64,000 nt of DNA from Symbiodinium natans. Taxonomy: Eukaryota > Sar > Dinophyceae > Suessiales > Symbiodiniaceae. Numbering within the stretch: position 1 is the stretch's first letter; every line of letters starts with the position of its first letter. A program made the position numbers and the translations under genes. Shown in pieces: positions 37,574-46,145 of this stretch. The stretch spans positions 937,722-1,001,721 of the forward strand of contig CAJNDS010000147.1 in the NCBI GenBank assembly GCA_905221605.1, given 5' to 3'. The notes below the pieces were generated by a model that saw nothing but the letters and a program-made list of their open reading frames with translations, did not search any database and was not told the origin of the DNA.

Positions 37574-37762
37574 TGAGTAAAAGGGGCATTGGCCCCTCTG
37601 GTGCAAAAAGACTTTTGTACGCTCGGCCCTGATCCGTACCAAGTGCTGCTTCCATGTCCTTTGACAGGCTTTGCCAGAATGGTCTCCCCAAAAAAGCACA
37701 TAAACACCGCCCCTTCCTTGCAAGAGGGGAAGAGCGAAAACATCTTAAAGTCACTACTTTAG
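37574..37762 (+). CDS. Putative 62-codon coding segment with stop
   Basis: Open after a TGA at 37571: LVQKDFCTLGPDPYQVLLPC, TGFARMVSPKKHINTAPSLQ and EGKSENILKSLL with TAG at 37760. The - strand is also partly open, but this frame is more protein-like. Confidence 0.5.
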
Positions 37763-38101
37763 CGTGGTTATGGCTGGTGCGCAACATGCGTCTAACTATG
37801 GAACTATGCCATAATAACCTCTTGATTTCGGCCCACTAGTTAAGTTTTTACAGTTTGGTTTAGGGCTTTTAGGGCCTTATAAGTTTCGTGTCTCGAGTTG
37901 TGTGGAGTTGCCCACGGTGCTGTCCCTAACCCTAAACCCCAACCCTATACCGTTGGGCGTTGCATGCCATACTTCACACAAAGGGTTTAGGGTTCAGGGT
38001 TAGGGTGACTCGCCAATGTTAAAAGGGACCTTAACAGTAGGATTAATTTCATGAATATAAGCCCGAAACCCTAAACCCCGAACCCTATAGCCTAACCCTG
38101 G

Positions 38102-38190
38102 TTCAGGTACGTCTGGGGCGTCGGGGATCCCGCCAAGAGCCCACTCTATGCGGCTGTCTTGGCCATTAGTCTGCCCCTGGGCTGTGTCTA
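38102..38190 (+). CDS. Putative hydrophobic exon
   Basis: CCCTGGTTCAG acceptor, then YVWGVGDPAKSPLYAAVLAI and SLPLGCV. Looks like one membrane helix. It reaches TAG inside CTAGGGTTCAGGC, or ends at an earlier GT. Confidence 0.45.
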
Positions 38191-38250
38191 GGGTTCAGGC
38201 TTAAGGGTTATGGGGTTAGGGTTTAGGGTGTAGGGTTTAGGGTTATAACT

Positions 38251-38335
38251 GCAAAATAAAAAGTATACTCCTTACAAGTGCAATATAGGGATGGCTATTT
38301 TGTGTTTTGTTTTGGGGTTCTTAAGCAAATAGTAG
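38251..38335. mobile_element. Family E element forming a 3' splice site
   Basis: CAATATAGGGATGGCTATTT core and GGGGTTCTTAAGCAAATAG end; AGTAG opens the exon 38336-38394. Confidence 0.65.
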
Positions 38336-38394
38336 GGGCTCGTCCTTGGGGATAGCCCATGCAGTGGATCGCAGTCCAGCTGGGCTGGTGTGCG
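38336..38394 (+). CDS. Putative exon, family E acceptor and heptamer donor
   Basis: LGIAHAVDRSPAGLVC (phase 2) or LVLGDSPCSGSQSSWAGV (phase 0), ending TGCG/GTTTAGGG. Both edges are repeat-derived. Confidence 0.45.
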
Positions 38395-38682
38395 GTTTAG
38401 GGTTTAGGGTTTAGGGTCTAGGGAGGGTTTTAGGTTTGAGGGTTTTATGTCTTTGGGGGTGTGCCTCAAAAAACGTCCCCCGGCTTGGAGGTTCATGGGG
38501 CATTCATGGGTGCTTCGAACCCCACTTCTCACGGTACCTATAAGCCCCTAAGTCCTCCGAGTAGGTCATCAGTAGACGTATACTTGGGGTTGCACTCCCC
38601 AAACCCTAAACCCTAAACCCTAAGTAGCCTTATACTTGGGGTCACAAGTACCCCCCCCCCCCACCCCAACACCTCCTAGCAG

Positions 38683-38762
38683 GGATGCCGTGGGCTTGGT
38701 GGCGGGGTTTGCAGCCGGCCTCCCCGTACTCGCGGACAGCTACAACGTGCCTCGGCTGAGGG
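38683..38762 (+). CDS. Putative exon after a poly-C tract
   Basis: CCACCCCAACACCTCCTAG then CAG precedes DAVGLVAGFAAGLPVLADSY and NVPRLR. Ala/Gly-rich, possibly membrane. Confidence 0.5.
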
Positions 38763-38917
38763 CTCAGGATTTTGGGTTTGAGGTTTGGGGTTTAGGGTTT
38801 GGTTTTAGGGTGAAGGGATTTTCGGTTTTAGGGCTTAAGGGGGTTTTAGGGTTTTAGGGCTTCAGGGTTTAAGGGCGATGTTTTGGGGTTCTAGGGTTCT
38901 AGGGTTTGTGGGTTTAG

Positions 38918-38950
38918 GCGAGGAAATCCGCAAGCGCCTGCTGCAAAAGG
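38918..38950 (+). CDS. Short exon framed by heptamers on both sides
   Basis: Acceptor GTGGGTTTAG, then EEIRKRLLQK, then GTTTAGGG. Shows TTTAG used as an acceptor. Confidence 0.4.
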
Positions 38951-39171
38951 GTTTAGGGTTCAGGGTGTGTGCTTACTCGGCATTCGTGAAGCCATATCGG
39001 GGGAGGGGTTTGGGGGGTAGGGTTTAATGTTTCGGGTTATTTGGTCTTTTTCTGTTGGGAGCGGGGGGTAGGGTTGCGGCGGCCGGGGAAGCAGGGTCTA
39101 GGGAGACGAGTCCGACAGCAGAAGGGTTTAGTGCGTGTGGTGGCATAAACGCACATGAGCAATATGGCTAG

Positions 39172-39399
39172 AGCACACTGCAATACAGCTCAATTGTGAT
39201 AGAATCATATGAAGTAGGGTTTATATTACTGTTATTTGTGAGTGTATATAAGGCTCCTTTTGAATATTGGTGAGTGTGTATACCAAATTTCCTTTTGAAA
39301 GTACAAGAAATATGTACCCTACTTCATATGGCTCACAAGCCTTTTTTTATTGGAAAAGGAAGAAGTCTGAAGTGCTTGGCGCCGGCTCTCGAGATTTAG
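39172..39399 (+). CDS. Gene model N: two exons around a family D intron
   Basis: Exon 39172-39213 (STLQYSSIVIESYE) ends GAA/GTAGGG. Intron 39214-39339 is the family D element plus GCTCACAAG. Exon 39340-39399 continues in phase (PFFIGKGRSLKCLAPALEI) to TAG. Upstream exons were not joined; a piece 39095-39125 (SRETSPTAEG) is near but out of phase. Confidence 0.5.
39206..39330. mobile_element. Family D element, best copy
   Basis: CATATGAAGTAGGGTTTATA and its complement TACCCTACTTCATATG; two GTGAGTGTRTATA motifs between. It starts inside the coding exon. Confidence 0.8.
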
Positions 39400-39913
39400 A
39401 TCAGATCTCTGTGCCCTGAATCTAAGCCCTAAAGGCCAAACCCCTTCACCCTCAACCCTGAACCCTGAACCCTCAACCCTCAGCCCTCAACCCTCAACCC
39501 TAAACCCTAAACCCTGAGCCCTAAACCCTAGCACTAGCAAGCCCAGCCTATCTTATGCTGGGGGGTGCTGCAAGATGAATGCCGTGGGAACCACATGAAC
39601 TTGAAAGTTGAGAGACACCCTATACTACGATCATCCCTATTCAGGGAGTGCCCATGGGCTTCAAGGTTCGGGTTTCCTTTCCTGGGTTTGAGAGGGTCAG
39701 ATTTAGGAATACTTTTCAGAGGGTTTTTTCAGGGCCATCTGAGTATTAGGGCCATAAACCGTGTTTGGGTACTTAGAGTCCACAAGGTGGGTATCAAGAT
39801 AGCGTCCCATAGGGCGGAGTGTTCATGCGTCAGGTCGTTTTCACGGCTTAGGGTTTAGGTTGAGGGTTTAGGGTTTAGGGTTTAGGGTTTAGGGTTTAGG
39901 GTTTATGCTCAGC

Positions 39914-39977
39914 AGTGCTTGGGCGCTCCTTTGGTGGGATCAGTTGTTTTTCTTTGGGGCTTGGCTGTTGTCGAACC
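39914..39977 (+). CDS. Putative exon
   Basis: After GCTCAGCAG, AWALLWWDQLFFFGAWLLSN in one frame (membrane-like) or LGRSFGGISCFSLGLGCC in another. Confidence 0.35.
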
Positions 39978-40303
39978 CTAAACCCTGAACCCTAAACCCT
40001 AAACCCTAAACCCCCCGCTAAAGCCCTAAAACCAAGGTCCATTGGCTTTTCCCTTCCTGGATTCTGGCTGCTTGCACTGAAGTGTCCAAACTTGGCGTTT
40101 GGCACACTGCTGAAGGGTTTAGGCTTAAGGTGTAGGGTTTTGGGTTCTAACTAGATTGCACAGTAGGCACGCTGCTGTCTTGGTATCGTAGGGCCAGGCT
40201 GTGCGCTGTCTGACCCTTTGTTCAAGGGATTCAGGCTCGTACCCCTGAGGTTGTACCCCAAAAGGTTCCTTTAAAACAAATATGGCCCTCATACTTGCAA
40301 CAG

Positions 40304-40338
40304 TCGTTGGGGTCCAGATGCAACAGAAGGCGTTGAGA
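40304..40338 (+). CDS. Putative short exon
   Basis: CATACTTGCAACAG acceptor, VGVQMQQKALR, then GTTTTAGGG. Confidence 0.4.
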
Positions 40339-40405
40339 GTTTTAGGGTTTAGGGTTTAGGGCTACAAGTCCCGCGCCAGAGGTTACGTTAGTTAGTTTTC
40401 CCCTA

Positions 40406-40487
40406 GAAAACGGGATGAGCGACCGAGGTTCCCTCTCTTTTGAGGAGTGCCTGAGCACCCTAAGATTGGAGTCCCCTACACAAAGGG
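40406..40487 (+). CDS. Possible first exon with ATG
   Basis: After TTTTCCCCTAG an ATG at 40415 opens MSDRGSLSFEECLSTLRLES, with donor AGG/GTCCTAAG. The ORF continues to 40678, but that part looks like a hairpin element. Confidence 0.4.
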
Positions 40488-40851
40488 TCCTAAGTACCTA
40501 TATGGGGGACACTTACCCAAACCATAATAATAGTAATTCCTATTATAGAAGCCGGACTTTCTACTATGTAGTTACTGGGATCCTTTGGCCTATATACTAC
40601 GATACCTATGCACGGTATATGAACCACGAACCATTTTCGGGTTCATTTGACCCCCCAGGTTTGGGGGCAAGGGGGTGAGGCCCCAAAGATGTACCGAAGC
40701 TTCATTGTTCACTGCAGAGATGAGTGAAGAGTTTAATTCCCATTTTTGCTTCAGAGCGCCCCCCCCCCCCCCCCCCCCGGGTAAAAAAGAGACTCTTCAC
40801 CAAAAAGGGAGTATGTTTCTTTTCTCCATTTTGGGAGGTTCTCAAGCGCAT

Positions 40852-40964
40852 ACTTGGAGGCTCATGGGCAGTTCGAAGTAGGGGTATAAGTGTGGTAACA
40901 ATACTTCTACTCTTATGTCGGATACTTAGAACCCTACTTATACCTACTCACGAGCCGCCAAGTA
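40852..40964. mobile_element. Family B element
   Basis: ACTTGGAGGCTCATGGGCAG and CACGAGCCGCCAAGT ends. Confidence 0.65.
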
Positions 40965-41377
40965 GTTTAGGGTTTGAGGAAGGCCGAAGGCCCCCCCCCC
41001 CCCCCCCCCAGTTGTAGCTTCTTGCGTCTTGGCCATCCTTTTAAACCCTACACCCAAAAAGACCCTAAAACCTGCAACGATGAATAGGAGGGTTTAGGAT
41101 TTAGGGTTTAGGGTATGATTTTTTTTTTCTGAGTTTTTTTGTTATCGTCCATGTCTAACATGGGGCCATGCTGACGCCTCGGCCGGAATCACCCTAGCAA
41201 CCCCTAAACCTCATGGGTTTCCCTACTAGCCCCCTACCCCCCCCCTGGGGTTTAGGGTTTAGGGTCCACCCCCCACAGGCCCCCCTTGAATAGACCTTAA
41301 TTAGGCTTAAATACCCTGTAATTCTGGGGAACCCTAGTTGTACTAGATGTTTCAAGTCGTGTAAAAAAAAAACGGAG

Positions 41378-41660
41378 TCTGTGATTGTTGTGACGATTCA
41401 GATGAATCCTTCCAAAATTTAGCCCGGCCTTCGACCCTTCGGTGTCCGAATCGATGTCAGCCATCAAAACGGAGCATTCCAACCTCATATCGTACGGAAC
41501 CAGTAGTATCGTTGCACAGACATGGTGTAGAGGCTAGTGGCGCAGCGCTGGCCAAGGAACATGTTATGTTGTCGAATATGGAGATGGTCGTGATGCTCAC
41601 TAGCTGCGTGATATCTCCGTCAGAAAAAGGATGCGCGAATATGTTTCGTGTCAAACGTAG
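41378..41660 (+). CDS. Longest single exon candidate, 283 nt
   Basis: Open for 93 codons after AACGGAG, ending CGTAG/GTAATG. Begins CDCCDDSDESFQNLARPS and contains HGVEASGAALAKEHVMLSNM and VVMLTSCVISPSEKGCANMF. No ATG near the start, so an internal exon. A Cys/Asp cluster followed by a hydrophobic part. The overlapping - strand ORF (41457-41738) is judged a shadow because its ends do not match splice or heptamer edges. Confidence 0.55.
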
Positions 41661-41750
41661 GTAATGACATGAGATGAGTCTCGCTCTATGTCGTTGTCGG
41701 TGGTTTTGACTATCACCCGAAACTCTGAACCCCCCCAATGCCGTGAACAG

Positions 41751-41843
41751 ACCAGGAAGCTGCTGCCAATTTTCTGCAGCTCGTGGCTGCCATATGCCCC
41801 TTCCATCTCTTCATCCCCATCGCTGGGCTTGCAGCTGGGTTCA
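41751..41843 (+). CDS. Putative exon, open in three frames
   Basis: After GCCGTGAACAG: QEAAANFLQLVAAICPFHLF (membrane-like) in phase 1, others also open; ends TCA/GTTTAGTTTAGG. Confidence 0.45.
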
Positions 41844-41930
41844 GTTTAGTTTAGGGTTTCGGGCTTAGGGGGGTTTAAGGGGTTTTGGGGTTTTCGGGTT
41901 TTCGGGTTTAGGGTTTAGGGGTTTAGGTTG

Positions 41931-42029
41931 GGATGTTTCCCCCTATACTAACAGTGCTGAATGGGATAATAGTACCCCCTATGATCATCCCTATGAAGGA
42001 TTGCTAGCATAAGGGGAAATCTCCCAAGG
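41931..42029. mobile_element. Family C element, complete
   Basis: TTGGGATGTTTCCCCCTATA and GGGGAAATCTCCCAA; AACAGTGCTGAATGGGATAA arm. Confidence 0.75.
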
Positions 42030-42185
42030 TTTAGGGTTTTGGTGTTTAGGGCTTTGGGTTTAGGGGTTTTTGGTTTTAAGGTTTCAGGGTGTAGTAGTTC
42101 AGGGTTGGGGGTTTTGTACCCGAGTGGCCAGGGCGAACTTTATCTATTAGGGTTAAAGGTTTAGGGTTTAGGGTTTAGGGTAGGA

Positions 42186-42288
42186 TCTAGGGAAGGCCCT
42201 TATTCCCTTTTTTGGAGGTTTAGGCTCCCTTCCAGGCCCCTTTAGACCAAAACGGGTACCCTTTGATTCCTAGGTTACTCTTGGGTCT
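42186..42288. mobile_element. Family A element
   Basis: GGGAAGGCCCTTATTCCCTT and CCTAGGTTACTCTTGGGTC; a fragment of the right arm is repeated at 42322-42345 after heptamers. Confidence 0.65.
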
Positions 42289-42618
42289 CCCTAAACCCTA
42301 AACCCTAAACCCTTAACCTTTTTGTATTCCTAGGTTACTCTTGGGTCAAGTTCTGACAACCCTACACCCTAGAGGCGGCTTAGGGTTTAGGGTTTAGGGT
42401 AGCGTGCGCTAACTTTAGAGTGGCCCTACCCTCACCAGCAAAAGTCATAGGCCCAAGCTGATTACCCACAGAACCCAACCTTACCTAAGAATCCGCTAAG
42501 GTAATTCATAATCGGAACCTGCAGAAAACCTCACCCCCGCCCCGTCCCGCCCTCCACCTAAACCCTATACACTGAACCCAAAAATAACAAATGGTCCCTG
42601 CGCTCGGTTCCTGAATTC

Positions 42619-42716
42619 ATGGGCATTGGGCTCCTTGGGCACCAGATGTACTGCAACTCGCTGTGCTCTCTCCCCCCTCCACCAATGTTTTGCAGGATAG
42701 CATCCTTGTGGGGGTT
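42619..42716 (+). CDS. Coding piece, strand ambiguous
   Basis: + strand: MGIGLLGHQMYCNSLCSLPP then MFCRIASLWG, ending before GTTTAGGG. - strand is also open (KDAILQNIGGGGREHSELQY). The lack of an AG acceptor on + and an ATG at 42625 would make it a first exon. Confidence 0.35.
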
Positions 42717-42747
42717 TAGGGTTTAGGGTTTGGGTCTTGGGGTTTAG

Positions 42748-42936
42748 GGTAACCGTAAACTTCCAATCCAAAACCCTGAATGGAAATGCTGCATCAACGC
42801 CCTCTTCTTTCGTGACGCTCCAAGCGTTGCCGCCGCAAACTGCAAGCTGAGGGTGTCATCCTCCAAGAGGCAAGTACTGTACCGCGGAGTGCAGCCTCTT
42901 GTCCTAGTTGTCCAGTACCCTAAGGTTGAGCTGTAG
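42748..42936 (+). CDS. Putative terminal exon, 62 codons
   Basis: After a TTTAG acceptor: NRKLPIQNPEWKCCINALFF, RDAPSVAAANCKLRVSSSKR and QVLYRGVQPLVLVVQYPKVE, TAG at 42934. One of the strongest coding segments; no family recognised. Confidence 0.6.
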   Translation, partial: GNRKLPIQNPEWKCCINALFFRDAPSVAAANCKLRVSSSKRQVLYRGVQPLVLVVQYPKVEL

Positions 42937-43107
42937 GAATTACTTCGAGTTTGAATACGTACCCAAAGGCTAAAGGTTACCTACTCTGCTACTCACTGGT
43001 GCTGTGCAGATGTATGACTAATCGCTTGATGAGTTTCAGGATTCAATGTTTAAGGTTTATAGGGTTCCGGGTTCAGAGTAAGGGGACACTTCGATTCTGA
43101 ATTCCAG

Positions 43108-43184
43108 GGCGGGGGCCACATCAGGCTACTGTCCGTTACAGGGCCCGTTGCAGATTCTACAGACCCCCACCCTTCAAGCCAAAC
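43108..43184 (+). CDS. Putative exon
   Basis: GATTCTGAATTCCAG acceptor, GGGHIRLLSVTGPVADSTDP, ending AAAC/GTGGAC. Phase 0, 77 nt. Confidence 0.5.
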
Positions 43185-43206
43185 GTGGACATCAAACACA
43201 AAAGCC

Positions 43207-43390
43207 ATAAACCCTAAACCCTAAACCCTAAACCCTAAACCCTAAATGCCCTCCAAAACCCGGTCCGTAATTTGAGAGTTCTTGGGCAGCTTTTTCATGT
43301 CTTGGAGGGCTTCTGCGACTGCGCCTCTGCAGAACCCAGGGTTTAGGGTTTAGGGTTTAGGGTTTAGGGTTTAGGGTTTAGGGTTTAGGA
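43207..43390. repeat. Mirrored AAACCCT / TTTAGGG arrays around one exon
   Basis: AAACCCT 43207-43246 and TTTAGGG 43339-43390 enclose a piece reading FLGSFFMSWRASATAPLQNP (about 43280-43338). Confidence 0.8.
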
Positions 43391-43504
43391 AAGCCCTTAA
43401 GAGTTATCAACAAGCTAAACTCTCCTCCTGGATCTTGCTCTTCTCAGGTTGTTGCTAAAGCCCTCAACCCTAAACCCTACACCCTAACCCCTAGACCGTG
43501 TGAG

Positions 43505-43581
43505 CCAAGGTCAAGGCTGAAGTCGAGCGACTGTGGGCGGTTGATCCCAAGGCCCACCTGTTTCAAGTGGATGCAACAAGG
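43505..43581 (+). CDS. Putative exon
   Basis: After GTGTGAG: KVKAEVERLWAVDPKAHLFQ then VDATR, ending before GTTTGGGG. Charged, helix-like. Confidence 0.5.
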
Positions 43582-43914
43582 GTTTGGGGTTTAGGGTTTA
43601 GGGTTTAGGGTTTAGGGCAAAGTTCGTTTCGGGTTTAGGGATATGGGAAGTTAGGGGGGGGGGGGGGGGGGGCAGTCTTGGTTTTTTTGGGCTGTTCATT
43701 CTCGGCAAAAAAGGGCCCTGGGAGTGGTTTGGGAGTACTATACCTTAATATGTGTTTGGTTCTGGGTTCGCATTATCGCTACTTCTACCTAAAAGAAAAC
43801 ATGTTTTTTCCAGGGTCTACTCCAAAGTAGGGATAAGCACCTTCAAAGCCTGTTGGGGCTTAGCGGTTCTCGGGCTTGGGGTGTAGGGTACCATAATGGA
43901 CGATGTAAAGAACC

Positions 43915-44246
43915 ATGGGTAAGTCGCAGCCAAAGACCCCCCAAGAGAGCTGCATGGTTATCAGCATGGTAGTCCGTCTCAAATGTGACCGGAAGTTCCG
44001 GGTTTAGGGTTTAGGGTTTCGGGTGTAGGGTATTCCTCCAATGCAAGCAGGGTGCAGTTGTGGTCTTGGTGCTAGGCCGTCTTGGGTATGTGTCCCTTAT
44101 TCTGGTGCAAACCCTAAACGCTAAACCCTAAACCCTCAAGGTACATTCCCAAAACACAAACTCACCCCACTGTCCTGTAGGTGGACCTCGTGCACCTGCG
44201 CAACAGCGACAGCAATCGGAAGTGCACGTGGCAGCAGCTTGAATAG
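43915..44246 (+). CDS. Gene model E: complete two-exon gene, 50 aa
   Basis: ATG in a strong context (AACCATGG) at 43915 opens MGKSQPKTPQESCMVISMVV then RLKCDRKFR to 44001, followed directly by GTTTAGGGTTTAGGG. The intron 44002-44180 ends with AAACCCT units and CACTGTCCTGTAG. The second exon continues in phase 0 (VDLVHLRNSDSNRKC, then TWQQLE) to TAG at 44244. Start, both splice sites, phase and stop all agree without adjustment, so this is the simplest test of the heptamer-intron idea. A small basic protein of unknown family; the gene could be longer if the ATG is internal. Confidence 0.6.
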
Positions 44247-44360
44247 GACCCTAAACCCGAAGCCGAAACCCTAAACCCTAAGCCCCAAGCCCGAAACCCT
44301 AACCCGAAACCGAGCCTAGCTGCTTGGCTTAGAACGCCACGCCCCTACTACGTGCAAGCA

Positions 44361-44717
44361 ACGCGTTGCAGTTTGGAGTTCAGGCACCGCCGGAAAGCCC
44401 CGCAAAGCCAATCTCTTTATCCGGGGGCATGCAGGGGAGAGAAGAGATCGTCGTATGAGAGGCTCGCAAATCGTTTCGTGGGACCGTGGGTGGGGTCTCG
44501 TGCCGAAGCCAAACGAATCGCCAAGGCCACTCTCGCATATCGCATGGAGGATATTATTCGTTCCCAAGCCATTCGTCGCCACATCAATGAGGAAAACCTC
44601 CGGGCTGTGGGGTGGTCGCATGAGGCTCGCGTGGCAGCCGAGGGATTCGCGGGTGTCGGGGGGGAGAGGCGAGGGGTAGTCACGGATGATGGTCCGACGG
44701 AGGGGCCGGCCTTCTGA
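44361..44717 (+). CDS. Putative terminal exon or gene, ~118 aa, Arg-rich
   Basis: Open for about 118 codons to TGA (44715): ERLANRFVGPWVGSRAEAKR, ATLAYRMEDIIRSQAIRRHI and NLRAVGWSHEARVAAEGFAG, ending DDGPTEGPAF. No heptamer interrupts it. An AG at 44360 could be its acceptor. The - strand is also open, but + has the better texture. Unidentified. Confidence 0.5.
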   Translation, partial: TRCSLEFRHRRKAPQSQSLYPGACRGEKRSSYERLANRFVGPWVGSRAEAKRIAKATLAYRMEDIIRSQAIRRHINEENLRAVGWSHEARVAAEGFAGVGGERRGVVTDDGPTEGPAF

Positions 44718-44839
44718 ACGCGCCTAGTTAGCCACGCACAAACACATACAAGCGCACCCCACGCGCGCGTGAGCGTGCACCCAGGTCCGCTTCAGTGTGT
44801 TAGACTAATAGACGCCCCCCCCCTACCTGTACCCCTTAC

Positions 44840-45040
44840 TTGTATAACTGCCCGCTAGAAGTCTACGGCGCCTCGGTGCCTCCTGAGCCATGGCCTCTTG
44901 ATGGGATGCGACACTGGCCTGAGCCGGGGACCCTGGAGCTCGCGAGCTTGGGATGTGGGGCGGGCTGCAAAGAGGTTGCAAGATGGAAGGCTTTGGGCCG
45001 CGCTGCAAGAGTGGAGACAGAGATGAGAATTCGCTTGTGA
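44840..45040 (+). CDS. Possible coding segment, 66 codons
   Basis: YNCPLEVYGASVPPEPWPLD, WPEPGTLELASLGCGAGCKE and ARVETEMRIRL to TGA. No ATG at the start, so a splice acceptor or chance. GC-rich, so an open frame is weaker evidence. Confidence 0.3.
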   Translation: MYNCPLEVYGASVPPEPWPLDGMRHWPEPGTLELASLGCGAGCKEVARWKALGRAARVETEMRIRL

Positions 45041-45049
45041 ATGCGACTG

Positions 45050-45280
45050 CATGACGAATACAGCTGCACGATGTTTGGGTCGCCAGGGGACGCGGAGATA
45101 GGGACCCTGTGCCTGCATGATGGCCGGAATGAAGCTTTGGCCACCGGGCGACGCAGAGATGCTGCATGATGAATACAACTGCATGATGTTTGGTCGCCGG
45201 ACGGTGCAGAGATGGGGACCCTATGCCTGCATGATGAATGCAACAGCAAGATGTTTGACCACTGGCGCGACGCAAAGATG
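45050..45280. repeat. ~65-bp minisatellite (GCATGATGAATACAACTGC)
   Basis: Units start near 45050, 45114, 45164 and 45229 with spacings of 64, 50 and 65 bp; motifs CATGATGTTTGG and GGGGACCCTATGCC. Confidence 0.7.
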
Positions 45281-45475
45281 GGAATTCGCGAATTCAGAAT
45301 TCGCGAATTCACTGGCGAAGGCCTTGGAGACTGCCTGTTACAAGACTGCACGCTGAGTGAAGCCTGGGCTCTGCACGAGTTCGGACTGGAGAGTCCCACG
45401 CGCATGCTCTCTGCATGGACAGTGTGCACGGCCGCCGCTGCCTACCAAGTTGCGCCTCCTGACGCCCAGGGATGA
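45212..45475 (+). CDS. Putative coding segment, 87 aa
   Basis: ATG at 45212 inside the minisatellite; MGTLCLHDECNSKMFDHW, then LGDCLLQDCTLSEAWALHEF and MLSAWTVCTAAAAYQVAPPD to TGA. It crosses the palindrome pair at 45282-45310. The second half looks like true coding sequence; the start is uncertain. Confidence 0.45.
   Translation: MGTLCLHDECNSKMFDHWRDAKMGIREFRIREFTGEGLGDCLLQDCTLSEAWALHEFGLESPTRMLSAWTVCTAAAAYQVAPPDAQG
45282..45310. repeat. Tandem pair of GAATTCGCGAATTC palindromes
   Basis: Two perfect 14-bp palindromes separated by one A. Confidence 0.9.
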
Positions 45476-45600
45476 CAGAGTAAAATGTACATCGCCGTGT
45501 GAGTGTAGCCATGGACAGCAGTCCTGCCCGGGACATCGAGTGCTGAGAGTAGAGTGAAGTCTCACCCATATAGCCCCCTTGCCACACGTTGCTTTTCTAG

Positions 45601-46051
45601 GAGGAACAGCCGCTCGGGTTGTGTTGTAGTGGGGACAGAGTCGATACCTGCTTTTCGGGAGGCTCGCGGCAACCTCCGCACGTATCTTCGCTAGGCTGCA
45701 GTGTACCTAGGATTAGTCAACCAGGCCCGATGGGGGAGGCTCGCTTTCGAGGTGGAAAGGTGATCGAGGTATACTGTTAGCTATCATGGTTTGAGCCCCC
45801 CTGTTGGACACGCCAACTGGGTCAAAGAACTTGTGTTGGCCAATGGACATGTACCGGTTCGTTCTGAGTTTGCCCTTGTTGGGATCGATCAGGAGTCAGC
45901 TCTTCTGCGGTATGGCCCAGAATCGTGCACCCGATAGATGTAGGAGAAGGGTATGCTGACCCTGGTTGGTTCGCTACTGGTGGTCAATGCACCCACTCTA
46001 GAGATCTCGACAGGAGTTGCCTCGCCCGCTTGTGCCAGTGTGAGAGTCGAA
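45601..46051 (+). pseudogene. Long coding stretch in three successive frames
   Basis: CTTTTCTAG acceptor opens 56 phase-0 codons (LCCSGDRVDTCFSGGSRQPP to RFRGGKVIE). A shifted frame then reads YHGLSPPVGHANWVKELVLA and EFALVGIDQESALLRYGPES. A third reads VHPIDVGEGYADPGWFATGG and DLDRSCLARLCQCESR. Overlaps are too short for introns, so either two frameshifts broke one gene or the assembly has indels. The texture, with no heptamers for 450 bp, differs from the rest of the window. Which family it came from is not clear. Confidence 0.45.
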
Positions 46052-46097
46052 CCCGAAACCCCAAACCCCAAACCCTAAACCCATTCCGGGCTTCTAG

Positions 46098-46145
46098 GGA
46101 ACCTGAGCATCACTGTCAATGGCCAGTGGTGCCCTGTTGTCTTGG
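46098..46145 (+). CDS. Possible exon
   Basis: After GGGCTTCTAG: EPEHHCQWPVVPCCL, then GTTTTTGTC. His/Cys-containing. Confidence 0.35.

Noticed and set aside
41457-41738. 93-codon ORF on the - strand
   Set aside because: Overlaps the better supported + exon 41378-41660 and its ends do not match any repeat or splice edge.
45769-45780. 12-nt GT..AG intron
   Set aside because: Too short to splice; treated as a frameshift.
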